NCBI GenBank assembly: GCA_031257235.1
Contig: JAIRPA010000115.1
Location: 1-15,904 of the forward strand
Length of the DNA stretch: 15,904 bases
Direction of reading: 5' to 3'
DNA from: Burkholderiales bacterium
Lineage (GTDB): Bacteria; Pseudomonadota; Gammaproteobacteria; Burkholderiales; Casimicrobiaceae
Shown here: one piece after another, positions 6,546 to 14,328 of the stretch
Layout: each line of letters opens with the position of its first letter
Position numbering within the stretch: the first letter of the stretch is position 1
Made by a program: the position numbers and the translations under genes
The notes under the pieces: generated by a model
Told to the model about the DNA's origin: nothing
The model's input: the letters and a program-made list of their open reading frames with translations, nothing else
The model's database searches: none

Positions 6546-8018
6546 ATGCAAACCATTATCAAAGCCCTAACTTTTGATGACGTTCTTCTAGTCCCCGCCC
6601 ACTCCAAAGTTGTTCCACGCGAAGTTTCCATTCAAACGCAATTGACGCGCAAAATCACGCTCAATATGCCGTTGATTTCCGCGGCGATGGATACCGTGAC
6701 CGAAACACGGCTTGCCATTGCGATTGCGCAAGAGGGCGGCATCGGCATTCTGCATAAGAATATGTCGGCGGACGATCAGGCGGGCAAAGTCGCCAAAGTC
6801 AAACGGTTTGAAAGCGGCATCGTCAAAGACCCCATCACCGTCAAACCGTCCGATACCGTCGCCGATGTTTTTGCGATTCGCCAAAAACACAGAATTTCAG
6901 GCTTGCCGGTGATCGATCACGGGCGAGTAGTGGGCATCGTCACTAACCGCGATTTGCGTTTTGAAACAAGGTTGGATCAACCGATTTCCGAGATCATGAC
7001 CAAAGGCGAAAAGCTCGTCACGGTGCGTGAGGGGGCAACGTTAGACGAAGCTAAAAGGCTGATGCACCAACATCGCTTAGAGCGCGTCTTGGTGGTGGAT
7101 CGCGATATGAAGTTGCGCGGATTGATCACCGTTAAAGATATTTTGAAATCTACCGAACACCCCAACGCCTGCAAAGACGATCAAGGGCGTTTGCGCGTGG
7201 GGGCGGCCATCGGGGTGGCAACCGATAACGAAGCCCGCGCCGAAAAGCTCGTGGAAGCCGGCGTGGACGTGATCGTGGTGGATACGGCGCACGGACATTC
7301 GCAAGGCGTGTTGGATCGCGTTGCCTGGGTCAAGAAAAAATTTCCGCAAGTGGAAGTCATCGGCGGCAACATCGCCACAGGTGAGGCGGCAAAAGCCTTA
7401 ATCGAACATGGCGCGGACGCGGTTAAAGTCGGGATTGGTCCCGGCTCTATCTGCACCACGCGAATTGTCGCGGGGGTCGGCGTGCCTCAGGTGGCGGCGT
7501 TGATGGATGTGGCAGAGGCGGCAAGCAAAGCGGGCATCCCCTTGATTGCCGACGGCGGGATTCGTTATTCGGGCGATATTGCAAAAGCCATTGCCGCCGG
7601 CGCGTCTTCGGTGATGCTGGGCAGTCTTTTTGCGGGGGCGGAAGAATCCCCCGGAGAAATCGAACTCTATCAAGGCAGATCGTATAAAACGTATCGCGGG
7701 ATGGGTTCGTTGGGCGCGATGCAACAAGGCAGCTCGGATCGTTATTTTCAAGAGTTGGAAAAAGGCAATCCTGAAGCCGCGCAAAAATTAGTGCCGGAAG
7801 GAATCGAAGGTCGTGTCCCGTATAAAGGCGCGCTTTCCGCCATCATTCATCAGCTGTTGGGTGGGTTACGCGCGGCGATGGGCTATTGCGGATGCGAGAA
7901 TATCGAAGCCTTGCGGACGCGCGCGCGGTTTGTTGAAATCACCTCCGCCGGACAGCGTGAGTCCCACGTTCACGACGTGCAGATCGTCAAAGAAGCGCCC
8001 AATTATTGGGTGCGATGA
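6546..8018 (+). CDS. guaB: Inosine-5'-monophosphate dehydrogenase
   Basis: Oxidises IMP to XMP with NAD+, the first committed step of GMP synthesis. The product has 490 residues, the normal length. The (beta/alpha)8 catalytic domain is interrupted by two CBS domains at about residues 93-203. The catalytic loop GPGSICTTRIVAGVGVPQ puts the nucleophile at C303. The DGGIRYSGD block (337-344) and the MGSLGAM segment with SSDRYF (386-401) bind phosphate and form the mobile flap. The frame opens 36 nt earlier at 6510, but the ATG at 6546 has the ribosome binding site and the conserved N-terminus (KALTFDDVLLVPAHS). guaA follows after 138 bp containing two hairpins. Confidence 0.99.
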   Translation: MQTIIKALTFDDVLLVPAHSKVVPREVSIQTQLTRKITLNMPLISAAMDTVTETRLAIAIAQEGGIGILHKNMSADDQAGKVAKVKRFESGIVKDPITVKPSDTVADVFAIRQKHRISGLPVIDHGRVVGIVTNRDLRFETRLDQPISEIMTKGEKLVTVREGATLDEAKRLMHQHRLERVLVVDRDMKLRGLITVKDILKSTEHPNACKDDQGRLRVGAAIGVATDNEARAEKLVEAGVDVIVVDTAHGHSQGVLDRVAWVKKKFPQVEVIGGNIATGEAAKALIEHGADAVKVGIGPGSICTTRIVAGVGVPQVAALMDVAEAASKAGIPLIADGGIRYSGDIAKAIAAGASSVMLGSLFAGAEESPGEIELYQGRSYKTYRGMGSLGAMQQGSSDRYFQELEKGNPEAAQKLVPEGIEGRVPYKGALSAIIHQLLGGLRAAMGYCGCENIEALRTRARFVEITSAGQRESHVHDVQIVKEAPNYWVR

Positions 8019-8047
8019 TGCGCGTTATATAAAAAGTAAGCCGTGAT

Positions 8048-8095
8048 CCCTCGCCCAAAAGTCACCACCGGCTTTGAGGCGAGGGGCGTTTTTGA
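8048..8095 (+). terminator. First hairpin in the guaB-guaA gap
   Basis: CCCTCGCC (8048-8055) pairs with GGCGAGGG (8078-8085). Beyond a 2x2 internal loop, AAAGTC (8058-8063) pairs with GGCTTT (8070-8075) over a 6-nt loop. The sequence after it is GCGTTTTTGA, a short T run, so it could act as a terminator or as a regulatory stem. Confidence 0.6.
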
Positions 8096-8096
8096 C

Positions 8097-8140
8097 GGGA
8101 TTCCCCTAAAAAACCATGGGGGAGTCCTCTTTGTTTTTTT
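8097..8140 (+). terminator. U-tract terminator or attenuator directly before guaA
   Basis: GATTCCCC (8099-8106) pairs with GGGGAGTC (8119-8126) with one wobble, extendable by two pairs, over a 12-nt loop. CTCTTTGTTTTTTT follows. The T tract ends only 16 nt before the guaA ATG, too little for a promoter, so guaA expression probably depends on readthrough or on a promoter inside the hairpin region. Confidence 0.75.
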
Positions 8141-8156
8141 AGCCTAAACAACCCAT

Positions 8157-9743
8157 ATGCACCACGATAAAATTTTAATTCTCGATTTTGGTTCACAAGT
8201 GACGCAGTTGATCGCGCGTCGTTTGCGCGAAGCGCATGTCTATTGTGAAGTTCATCCCTTTGATTGGAGTGATGCCGACATCACTTCCTTTGCGCCGAAA
8301 GGCGTGATTTTGTCGGGGTCGCCCGAATCCGTCACCCAACCTCATGCTCCGCGTGTGCCGGATGCCGTGTGGCATTTGGGCGTGCCGGTTTTGGGCATTT
8401 GCTACGGAATGCAGGCAATGGTGGCGCAATTGGGCGGGCGGGTAGAAGCCGAAGGCGTGCGCGAGTTTGGTTATGCGGAAGTCCGCGCGCGCAATCACAC
8501 GGCTTTGTTGGATCGCATTGAAGACCGCGTGAATCCGGAAGGTCATGCCCTTTTGGATGTTTGGATGAGCCACGGCGATAAAGTCACCGAATTGCCGGAG
8601 GGGTTTGTGGTTGCCGGGTCCTCGTTATCTTGTCCGATCGCGGCGATTGCCCACGAACAGCGTCGGTATTACGGAGTGCAGTTTCATCCTGAGGTCACGC
8701 ACACGAAACAAGGTGAGGTCATATTGCGTCGGTTTGCGCACACGATTTGCGGTTGCGGGGAAGATTGGAAAATGTCTGCTTACGCCGACGAAGCCGTCGC
8801 CGCCATCAAAAGCAAGGTGGGCGACGATGAAGTGATCTTAGGCTTGTCCGGCGGGGTCGATTCTTCCGTCGCGGCGGCGTTGATTCATCGCGCGATCGGC
8901 AACAAACTGACCTGCGTGTTTGTCGATCACGGTTTGTTGCGTTTGAACGAAGCCGAACAAGTGTTGCAGACCTTCAACAAGAACATGGGCGTTCGCGTGA
9001 TTTACGCCAACGAAGCGGAATTGTTTTTGTCGGCGTTGCGCGGCAAATCCGACCCTGAAGAAAAGCGCAAAATTATCGGCAAACTTTTTGTAGATGTCTT
9101 TCAGCGTGAAGCGTCAAAACTGCCTCAGGCGCGTTGGTTGGCACAAGGCACGATTTACCCGGACGTGATCGAATCCGCAGGCGCGAAAACCAAAAAAGCG
9201 CACACGATCAAATCGCACCACAACGTCGGCGGCTTACCGGAGACTTTACATTTAAAACTCTTGGAGCCTCTGCGCGATTTATTTAAAGACGAAGTCCGCG
9301 AGTTAGGAATTGAGTTAGGGTTGCCGCGCGAGATGGTTTATCGGCATCCCTTTCCGGGTCCGGGGCTTGCCGTCAGGATGTTGGGGGCGATTGATGACCA
9401 TAAAAATATCGATTTGCTTCGTCGCGCGGACGCGATTTTCATTGATGAATTACGCGCCGCGAAAACGGAAGACGGCAAAACTTGGTACGACGCCACCGCG
9501 CAGGCGTTCGCCGTATTTTTGCCGGTGCGTTCGGTCGGTGTGATGGGCGACGGGCGCACCTACGAGCACGTCGTGGCACTGCGTGCCGTACAAACCACAG
9601 ACTTCATGACTGCTCACTGGGCGCCGTTGCCACATGATTTGCTCGCGCGCGTCTCCAACCGCATCATCAACGAAGTGCGCGGCATCAATCGCGTGGTCTA
9701 TGATATTTCCGGCAAACCGCCCGCCACCATCGAATGGGAGTAG
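8157..9743 (+). CDS. guaA: GMP synthase (glutamine-hydrolysing)
   Basis: Aminates XMP to GMP using glutamine and ATP, directly after the guaB step. The 528-residue product has three parts in order. The N-terminal class I glutamine amidotransferase has nucleophile C82 in GICYGMQ and H177 and E179 in QFHPEVTHT. The ATP pyrophosphatase domain has the P-loop GLSGGVDSS (residues 229-237). The C-terminal dimerisation domain ends in YDISGKPPATIEWE. The start MHHDKILILDFGSQVTQLIA is canonical, but no Shine-Dalgarno sequence precedes it. The gene sits behind two hairpins in the guaB-guaA gap, which suggests regulated readthrough from guaB. Confidence 0.99.
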   Translation: MHHDKILILDFGSQVTQLIARRLREAHVYCEVHPFDWSDADITSFAPKGVILSGSPESVTQPHAPRVPDAVWHLGVPVLGICYGMQAMVAQLGGRVEAEGVREFGYAEVRARNHTALLDRIEDRVNPEGHALLDVWMSHGDKVTELPEGFVVAGSSLSCPIAAIAHEQRRYYGVQFHPEVTHTKQGEVILRRFAHTICGCGEDWKMSAYADEAVAAIKSKVGDDEVILGLSGGVDSSVAAALIHRAIGNKLTCVFVDHGLLRLNEAEQVLQTFNKNMGVRVIYANEAELFLSALRGKSDPEEKRKIIGKLFVDVFQREASKLPQARWLAQGTIYPDVIESAGAKTKKAHTIKSHHNVGGLPETLHLKLLEPLRDLFKDEVRELGIELGLPREMVYRHPFPGPGLAVRMLGAIDDHKNIDLLRRADAIFIDELRAAKTEDGKTWYDATAQAFAVFLPVRSVGVMGDGRTYEHVVALRAVQTTDFMTAHWAPLPHDLLARVSNRIINEVRGINRVVYDISGKPPATIEWE

Positions 9744-9755
9744 CGGGGGGCTTAT

Positions 9756-9802
9756 CGTCATTCTGTGAAAAGCCCGCGAGAGCGGGCAAAGTCGCAGAAT
9801 CC
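9756..9802. repeat. Short CGTCATTCTG...CGCAGAATCC palindromic repeat
   Basis: A nested palindrome: outer ATTCTG/CAGAAT arms around a GCCCGC-GAGA-GCGGGC hairpin (9772-9787). The outer module is related to those at 1041-1070 and 5054-5099, with a different inner hairpin. It lies 12 nt after the guaA stop and may act as its transcription end, although no U tract follows. The truncated gene end before fic begins at its right border. Confidence 0.75.
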
Positions 9803-9893
9803 GGTGCTTTTCAAGGCGCTTGATGCTGAGCTGGCGGAAACCATCAAAAGAAAGTATTTTGCCGATTTTAGAAAGGATGAGCCGGATGCCTGA
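9801..9893 (+). pseudogene. 3' end of a truncated gene overlapping the fic start
   Basis: This frame reads coding-like sequence (FKALDAELAETIKRKYFADF, then RKDEPDA) to a TGA at 9891-9893. It overlaps the fic ATG (9886) by 8 nt, the layout of translationally coupled genes. Upstream it runs straight into the palindromic repeat, so all but about 30 codons is missing. I do not recognise the protein. It suggests that fic was once the second gene of an operon whose first gene was lost where the repeat now lies. Confidence 0.5.
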
Positions 9894-10929
9894 CAAACCT
9901 CCATTCACCATCACGCTGAAAGCTGCCGATTATCTGACAAAGATTGCCGAGGCAGTAACTCGGCTTGAGTTTGGTACGAACTTCAAGCGTGACATAAAAC
10001 TACATCGGGAAAATCGTGTGCGCTCGATTTATTCGTCGTTGGCAATCGAAGGAAACTCTCTCACGCTTGGTGAGATGACTGCCGTCATCGAAGGCAAGCT
10101 CGTTGCGGGCAAACAAATAGAGATCAAGGAAGTCAAAAACGCTTTTGATGCCTATGGCAAAATAATGGACTTTGATCCTTACAGTGTCAAAGACTTCCTA
10201 AAAGCCCACAAGCTGATGACGGGCGGTCTGGTCAAGGAATCCGGCAAGTTTAGGGACGGCGACGTGGGTGTGTTTGACGGAGATGTGGTTATCCACATGG
10301 GCGCGCGTCCGCAATTCGTGCCGCAACTCATCAAAGACTTGTTCATGTGGGCAAAAGCGTCGGAGCTTCACCCTATATTGAAAAGCGCAATTATTCACTG
10401 CGAAATTGAGATTATTCATCCGTTCGCAGACGGAAACGGACGTATGGGGCGACTGTGGCAGACGCTTTTTCTTGCCAAGTGGAAAGAGGTTTTTGCTTGG
10501 ATACCGATGGAATCTGTGGTTTTTGAGAAAAGACCGGAATACTATCAGGCTCTCCAAAACGTTCAGCGGGCGAATGACTCCGGTGAATTTATAGAGTTTA
10601 CGTTGTCTGCCCTGCTTGACACCCTAGAACAAGAGGTCAAACATCAATCTGAACTTGAAAGAAAATCGGACAAGAATGAAAGAAGTTTTGAAAGAAGACT
10701 GAAAGGAATTTTGAAAGAAGCCGAATTGAAGAAGGTTGTTCCGATACTCGCGTTTATCGAAAAATACGGCGAAATATCGCCGCAAGAAGCCCGGAATGCG
10801 GTCGGGAAGTCCGAGGCAACCGTATGGCGTTATCTTAAGATGCTTTGCGAGCGTGATGTTTTGGAATCCACAGGCAAAACGAGTGCCGCAAAATATTGTT
10901 TCAAGAAAGTCGGCAAACCCTTCGAGTGA
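9886..10929 (+). CDS. fic: Class II Fic-domain protein with C-terminal winged helix
   Basis: Fic enzymes usually transfer AMP from ATP to a hydroxyl side chain of a target protein. The active-site loop is intact: HPFADGNGRMGR at residues 178-189, with catalytic H178. The N-terminal inhibitory motif SLAIEG (residues 51-56, matching (S/T)xxxE(G/N), with E55) marks class II, in which the enzyme is autoinhibited. Residues 100-160 (KFRDGDVGVFDG and a flap near HMGARPQFVP) are typical. Residues 283-340 resemble a winged helix-turn-helix (ISPQEARNAVGKSEATVWRY), suggesting DNA binding or autoregulation. I start at the ATG at 9886, placed after GAAAGG at 9871-9876; ATGs at 9877 and 9820 are alternatives. 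The length of 347 residues is normal. The target is unknown. Confidence 0.95.
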   Translation: MPDKPPFTITLKAADYLTKIAEAVTRLEFGTNFKRDIKLHRENRVRSIYSSLAIEGNSLTLGEMTAVIEGKLVAGKQIEIKEVKNAFDAYGKIMDFDPYSVKDFLKAHKLMTGGLVKESGKFRDGDVGVFDGDVVIHMGARPQFVPQLIKDLFMWAKASELHPILKSAIIHCEIEIIHPFADGNGRMGRLWQTLFLAKWKEVFAWIPMESVVFEKRPEYYQALQNVQRANDSGEFIEFTLSALLDTLEQEVKHQSELERKSDKNERSFERRLKGILKEAELKKVVPILAFIEKYGEISPQEARNAVGKSEATVWRYLKMLCERDVLESTGKTSAAKYCFKKVGKPFE

Positions 10930-11003
10930 AGAGGTCAGAGGTTTTGCAAAGGTCTATTATCGTCGATGCCGTCTTTTGTCTTCCACAAAACAAGGATTAA
11001 CGA

Positions 11004-11378
11004 ATGGATATTTATGAAGTCAGAAGAAATAATTTGAGAAGCCTCATAGATATTGGGTTTGAGGGCAACCATACGGCTTTTTCAAAATCAATTGGTATCA
11101 ACATGCCGCAGATTCACCGGTGGGTGACTAAAAATAAGGACGCTCGTAAAAACATCTCTGAAAAAAGCGCGAGAACGTTGGAAAAGTTGTGCAACAAACC
11201 CGAATTCTGGCTTGATCAACCCCCGAACGCACAAGCCCTATCGGTAGATGCCCCGCTGCCGGTTGATTTAGCGGCGTGTTTAAACTTGTTTTATAAATTA
11301 CTTTCGGCGGTTGAAAAGCTCCCGCCTGAACAAGGAGAATTAGCCTTCACCATCATGCAACGCGAAGTCAACCGATGA
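11004..11378 (+). CDS. Small HTH (XRE/phage repressor-like) protein
   Basis: A 124-residue protein starting 74 nt after fic, with AAGGA about 8 nt upstream of its ATG. Residues 1-72 resemble the DNA-binding domain of phage-type repressors: YEVRRNNLRSLID, then the helix-turn-helix region FSKSIGINMPQIHRWV, then ISEKSARTLEKLCNKP and a closing FWLDQPP. There is no C-terminal LexA-like peptidase domain; the last 50 residues form a short helical tail. It may regulate the fic gene or be left over from a prophage. The stop is followed immediately by an inverted phage relic. Confidence 0.75.
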   Translation: MDIYEVRRNNLRSLIDIGFEGNHTAFSKSIGINMPQIHRWVTKNKDARKNISEKSARTLEKLCNKPEFWLDQPPNAQALSVDAPLPVDLAACLNLFYKLLSAVEKLPPEQGELAFTIMQREVNR

Positions 11379-11410
11379 CCACTCTGCGGCACGCAAACAT
11401 AGAATCAAAC

Positions 11411-11580
11411 GCGCCGCCTTTGAGCCCCTGTGTTATAGTGTGATCGCCGGCGGAAACTGCCACCGCCCGTGCTTTGGAGTGCCGATCAGCACCGGTAAGC
11501 CCGCCGGCTTTCTCGACCAAACAATTCCCCGTTGAAATCAATCCCGCCGTTAATCTCTTAAAAAACCACGCAAAGCTCAC
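11411..11580 (-). pseudogene. Inverted relic of the phage BECR/LPD3-like nuclease segment
   Basis: The minus strand encodes VEKAGGLTGA followed by AVAVSAGDHTITQGL. This matches the first phage relic, which has VEKVNGLTGA and ALAVSADDHTITHWL. At the DNA level 11429-11461 (minus) agrees with 1586-1618 (plus) at 31 of 33 bases, and weaker similarity continues to about 11560. It covers about 50 residues of the domain and has no proper start or end, so it is a dead fragment. It lies between the HTH gene and ychF in opposite orientation to the main relic. Confidence 0.8.
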
Positions 11581-11603
11581 CGATCATCGGGGCAGTGACT
11601 TTG

Positions 11604-11622
11604 AAAAATATCCGTAGGGATA
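11604..11622 (-). terminator. Possible terminator of ychF
   Basis: On the minus strand TATCC-CTAC-GGATA is followed by TTTTT, 6 nt after the ychF stop. The stem is only 5 bp, so it is weak. Confidence 0.45.
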
Positions 11623-11627
11623 CCCCC

Positions 11628-12722
11628 TTAATTACTGAATAAAAAATTCATCACGTCGCCGTCTTGAACAATATAGTCTTTGCCTTCGGCGCGCATCTTG
11701 CCGGCTTCTTTGGCGCCTTGTTCGCCCTGGTAACGCACAAAATCATCAAACGCAATGGTTTGCGCGCGAATAAATCCTTTTTCAAAATCCGTGTGAATCA
11801 CGCCGGCGGCTTGCGGCGCGGTATCGCCTTTGTGGATGGTCCAAGCGCGAACCTCTTTAACACCCGCCGTAAAATACGTTTGTAGCCCCAACAAACGATA
11901 CCCCGCATGGATCACCCGATCCAAGCCCGGCTCGCTCAACCCCAAATCATCCAAAAACGCTTTTTTATCGTCACCCTCCAAGTCCGCAATTTCGGCTTCA
12001 AGCGCGGCGCACACCGGCACCACTTCCGCATGCTCTTTTTGCGCGTACTCGCGCACCTGATCCAAATACGGATTATCGTGAAACCCCGATTCATCCACAT
12101 TCGCGACGATCATCACAGGCTTCATCGTCAAAAGGAAAAAGGGTTTTAACAGGGCTTTTTCTTCGTCGGCAAGATCAACCACCCGCGCGGGGCGACCTTC
12201 GTTCAATGCTTCATACACGCGCGTTAATACATCAAATAATCGACGCGCGTCTTTATCGCCGCCCGACTTGGCGACCCGTTCGATTTTCGCGCGTTGCTTT
12301 TCTACGGAGGCAAGATCGGCTAAAGCCAATTCGGTATTGATGGTTTCGATATCGGCAACCGGGTTGACCGCACCCGCCACGTGCACCACATTACCGTTAT
12401 CAAAACAACGCACCACGTGCGCTATCGCATCGGTTTCTCGGATGTTGGCAAGAAATTGATTGCCCAAACCCTCGCCTTTGGACGCGCCCGCCACCAAACC
12501 CGCAATATCCACAAACTCGACAATCGCGGGTTGTATTTTTTGCGGGGAAACAATTTTTGCCAACTGCGCCAATCGCGGATCGGGAACTTCCACAATCCCG
12601 ACATTCGGCTCAATCGTGCAAAAAGGGTAATTCTCCGCCGCAATCCCGGCGCGCGTTAAAGCGTTAAATAAAGTGGATTTGCCGACGTTGGGCAACCCGA
12701 CAATACCGCAGCGTAAACTCAT
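11628..12722 (-). CDS. ychF: YchF, Obg-family ATPase
   Basis: A universally conserved ribosome-associated P-loop protein of the Obg family that prefers ATP to GTP. The 364-residue length is the family norm. Seen in order are the G1 P-loop GLPNVGKST (residues 9-17), the effector region with NYPFCTIEPN, DIAGL (72-76, G3), and NVDE (208-211), which replaces the GTPase NKxD and explains ATP use. A coiled-coil insertion (about 130-200) and a C-terminal TGS domain (about 280-364, ending GDVMNFLFSN) complete it. The start has AGGAAA 8 nt upstream. It is often next to pth, which is not seen here. Confidence 0.98.
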   Translation of the reverse strand: MSLRCGIVGLPNVGKSTLFNALTRAGIAAENYPFCTIEPNVGIVEVPDPRLAQLAKIVSPQKIQPAIVEFVDIAGLVAGASKGEGLGNQFLANIRETDAIAHVVRCFDNGNVVHVAGAVNPVADIETINTELALADLASVEKQRAKIERVAKSGGDKDARRLFDVLTRVYEALNEGRPARVVDLADEEKALLKPFFLLTMKPVMIVANVDESGFHDNPYLDQVREYAQKEHAEVVPVCAALEAEIADLEGDDKKAFLDDLGLSEPGLDRVIHAGYRLLGLQTYFTAGVKEVRAWTIHKGDTAPQAAGVIHTDFEKGFIRAQTIAFDDFVRYQGEQGAKEAGKMRAEGKDYIVQDGDVMNFLFSN

Positions 12723-13045
12723 AATGTTTTTCCTAAAAAAGGGGCTTTAAAAAATACGTTGTCCCAAAAACACCGAAAGACCCCCGCCGGTTTTTTGTTG
12801 CAGAAGCACCACCCTCAATGACGAAAAATTGTTTGCCAACCCTAAGTTTCCGGTTTTTGAGGGTGTAGAGCTAATAAAAGTCTCAGATTACCAAAAAATC
12901 GAGGATTTCCCCCGACAATTTGAGTCCCCTAATCCCTTGCGCCATAAAAAAACCGCCACCTGTAAAGATGGCGGTTTTTGACTGGTCTTACGTTTCAATC
13001 GCTAAACAAGCCGACCGTTCCGTAATATTTTGATCACAGCTTCGA
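12723..13045. other. Intergenic region upstream of ychF
   Basis: About 320 bp holding the porin terminator and presumably the ychF promoter. An 8-bp inverted repeat CACCCTCA (12810-12817) with TGAGGGTG (12858-12865) spans a 40-nt loop and could be an operator or a structured leader. No gene is convincing. Confidence 0.4.
12946..12979 (-). terminator. Porin terminator (bidirectional shape)
   Basis: CCGCCA (12953-12958) pairs with TGGCGG (12969-12974), flanked by an A run and a T run that extend the stem. On the minus strand it ends in a U tract and lies about 65 nt after the porin stop. Confidence 0.85.
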
Positions 13046-14125
13046 TTAGAAATTGTGGATCATACCGAACACAACGCCGTTCGGACGTGCTTTTCCGTCG
13101 CCAGAAGTTTTCGGAGCAACAGCGTATGTGCCGCTACCGAGACCATAATAGGCGTTTTTGTCATTTTGAATCATCGCATAACCGGCATAAACCGACGTAC
13201 GTTTGGACAACGCGTAGGTGTAGCTAACTTCAGCTTGCCATGCGCCAGATTTGGCTTCGCCTGCGTCACCTCTCCATTTGGTTGCATAAACACCCGCAAC
13301 GTAGAGTTTGCCGGCACCGATCGGAGCGGTTAAGCTCAAACCTGCCAAATGACGGCTGGTGCTATCATCGCCATCATCCACAACAGCGTATTCGTACACA
13401 ACTGCCGGACGGATAAAGCCAAAATCATAGCCCGCGGTAATCGTTGCGCCGAGATCGGATTCGTCACCGGTGAAACCGCCACCATGATCTTTGCCATAGT
13501 CTCTGTACGAAACCGCAGCACCTAATTGCAATGCGTCTTTGCTATAAATAACATTCGCGCTGTAGAGATAGGTGTCTCTGTCGTTTTCGTTCACCGACAA
13601 TTGCGCGGCAAACGTCAAACCGTTCAGATTTGCGGAATCATAACGGATCGAGTTGTTCGGACGACCGGCAAAATTAAGAGCGTAGCCTTGTCCCGATTGA
13701 GCCGACCATAAGGTCTTGGTGCTGAGGATAGAGCTCAACGCCGTCGTGTTGTTACCCCAAATGCCATGTAAGGCATCATACGGCGTCAACATACGACCCA
13801 ACTTCACCGAACCCCACGAACCTTGCAAACCCGCCCATGTGTCACGGCTTGCCAAACCGGCGCCGCTTGTGTCCGCGTCAATTTCAGATTCAACTTGGAA
13901 AATTGCGGACAAACCACCGCCTAAGTCTTCCGAACCACGGATACCAAAACGGGAATCATTCGAGGTGATGCGTTGGATTTTGCCCATGCTGTTGCTGTCT
14001 TTGCTGCTTACAGATTCAACAGACACGTTCATACGACCGTAAAGCGTTACATTTGCGGTTTGCGCGCTGGCAACCGACGCGGCAAACATGCCCAAAACGG
14101 CAGCCGCGATAAGAGTTTTTTTCAT
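13046..14125 (-). CDS. Gram-negative general porin (16-strand type)
   Basis: An outer-membrane trimeric channel for small hydrophilic solutes. The 359-residue precursor starts MKKTLIAAAVLGMFAASVASA, a clear signal peptide with predicted cleavage after ASA (residue 21). The mature start is QTANVTLYGRMNVSVES, typical of betaproteobacterial porins. The interior has alternating strands and loops, including RFGIRGSEDLGGGLSAIFQ and the SWGSVKLGRMLTPYDA block that leads to the constriction loop. The chain ends VVFGMIHNF with the terminal Phe that outer-membrane assembly recognises. An AAGGAG site 8 nt upstream decides the start at 14125 rather than 14161. The gene is likely well expressed: it has a strong ribosome binding site, a TTGACA and its own terminator. 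Confidence 0.96.
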   Translation of the reverse strand: MKKTLIAAAVLGMFAASVASAQTANVTLYGRMNVSVESVSSKDSNSMGKIQRITSNDSRFGIRGSEDLGGGLSAIFQVESEIDADTSGAGLASRDTWAGLQGSWGSVKLGRMLTPYDALHGIWGNNTTALSSILSTKTLWSAQSGQGYALNFAGRPNNSIRYDSANLNGLTFAAQLSVNENDRDTYLYSANVIYSKDALQLGAAVSYRDYGKDHGGGFTGDESDLGATITAGYDFGFIRPAVVYEYAVVDDGDDSTSRHLAGLSLTAPIGAGKLYVAGVYATKWRGDAGEAKSGAWQAEVSYTYALSKRTSVYAGYAMIQNDKNAYYGLGSGTYAVAPKTSGDGKARPNGVVFGMIHNF

Positions 14126-14212
14126 GAAAAGTCTCCTTTTTGCAGATAAAAAGACAAGCACCCAAAGAACTCTTTCTTATGAAGCCGCTTGTCAGCTTTT
14201 AATCCCTCTCGA

Positions 14213-14239
14213 AAAATAATAACAACGAGAAGTTGTCAA
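14213..14239 (-). promoter_or_regulatory. Candidate porin promoter
   Basis: On the minus strand a perfect TTGACA (14234-14239) is followed after 15 nt by TATTTT (14213-14218), or after 16 nt by ATTTTT. This would give a leader of about 80 nt. The -10 is imperfect. Confidence 0.45.
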
Positions 14240-14307
14240 CATTGTGCCAAGATAGTGTTTTGGGGTGCAAGGCGCGAAGATCATTTATTTGTGTCTAATT
14301 TGTTTCA

Positions 14308-14328
14308 TGTTGTTGACGCGCAACAACA
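14308..14328. promoter_or_regulatory. Perfect 8-bp inverted repeat in the porin/transferase divergent region
   Basis: TGTTGTTG (14308-14315) and CAACAACA (14321-14328) flank a 5-nt ACGCG spacer. A dyad of this size without a T tract, about 70 bp upstream of the porin -35, fits a dimeric regulator site; the regulator is unknown. Confidence 0.45.

Noticed and set aside
12797..12982. Plus-strand open stretch reading FEGVELIKVSDYQKIEDFPR
   Set aside because: It has no start codon or ribosome binding site, runs through the porin terminator, and matches no family I know.
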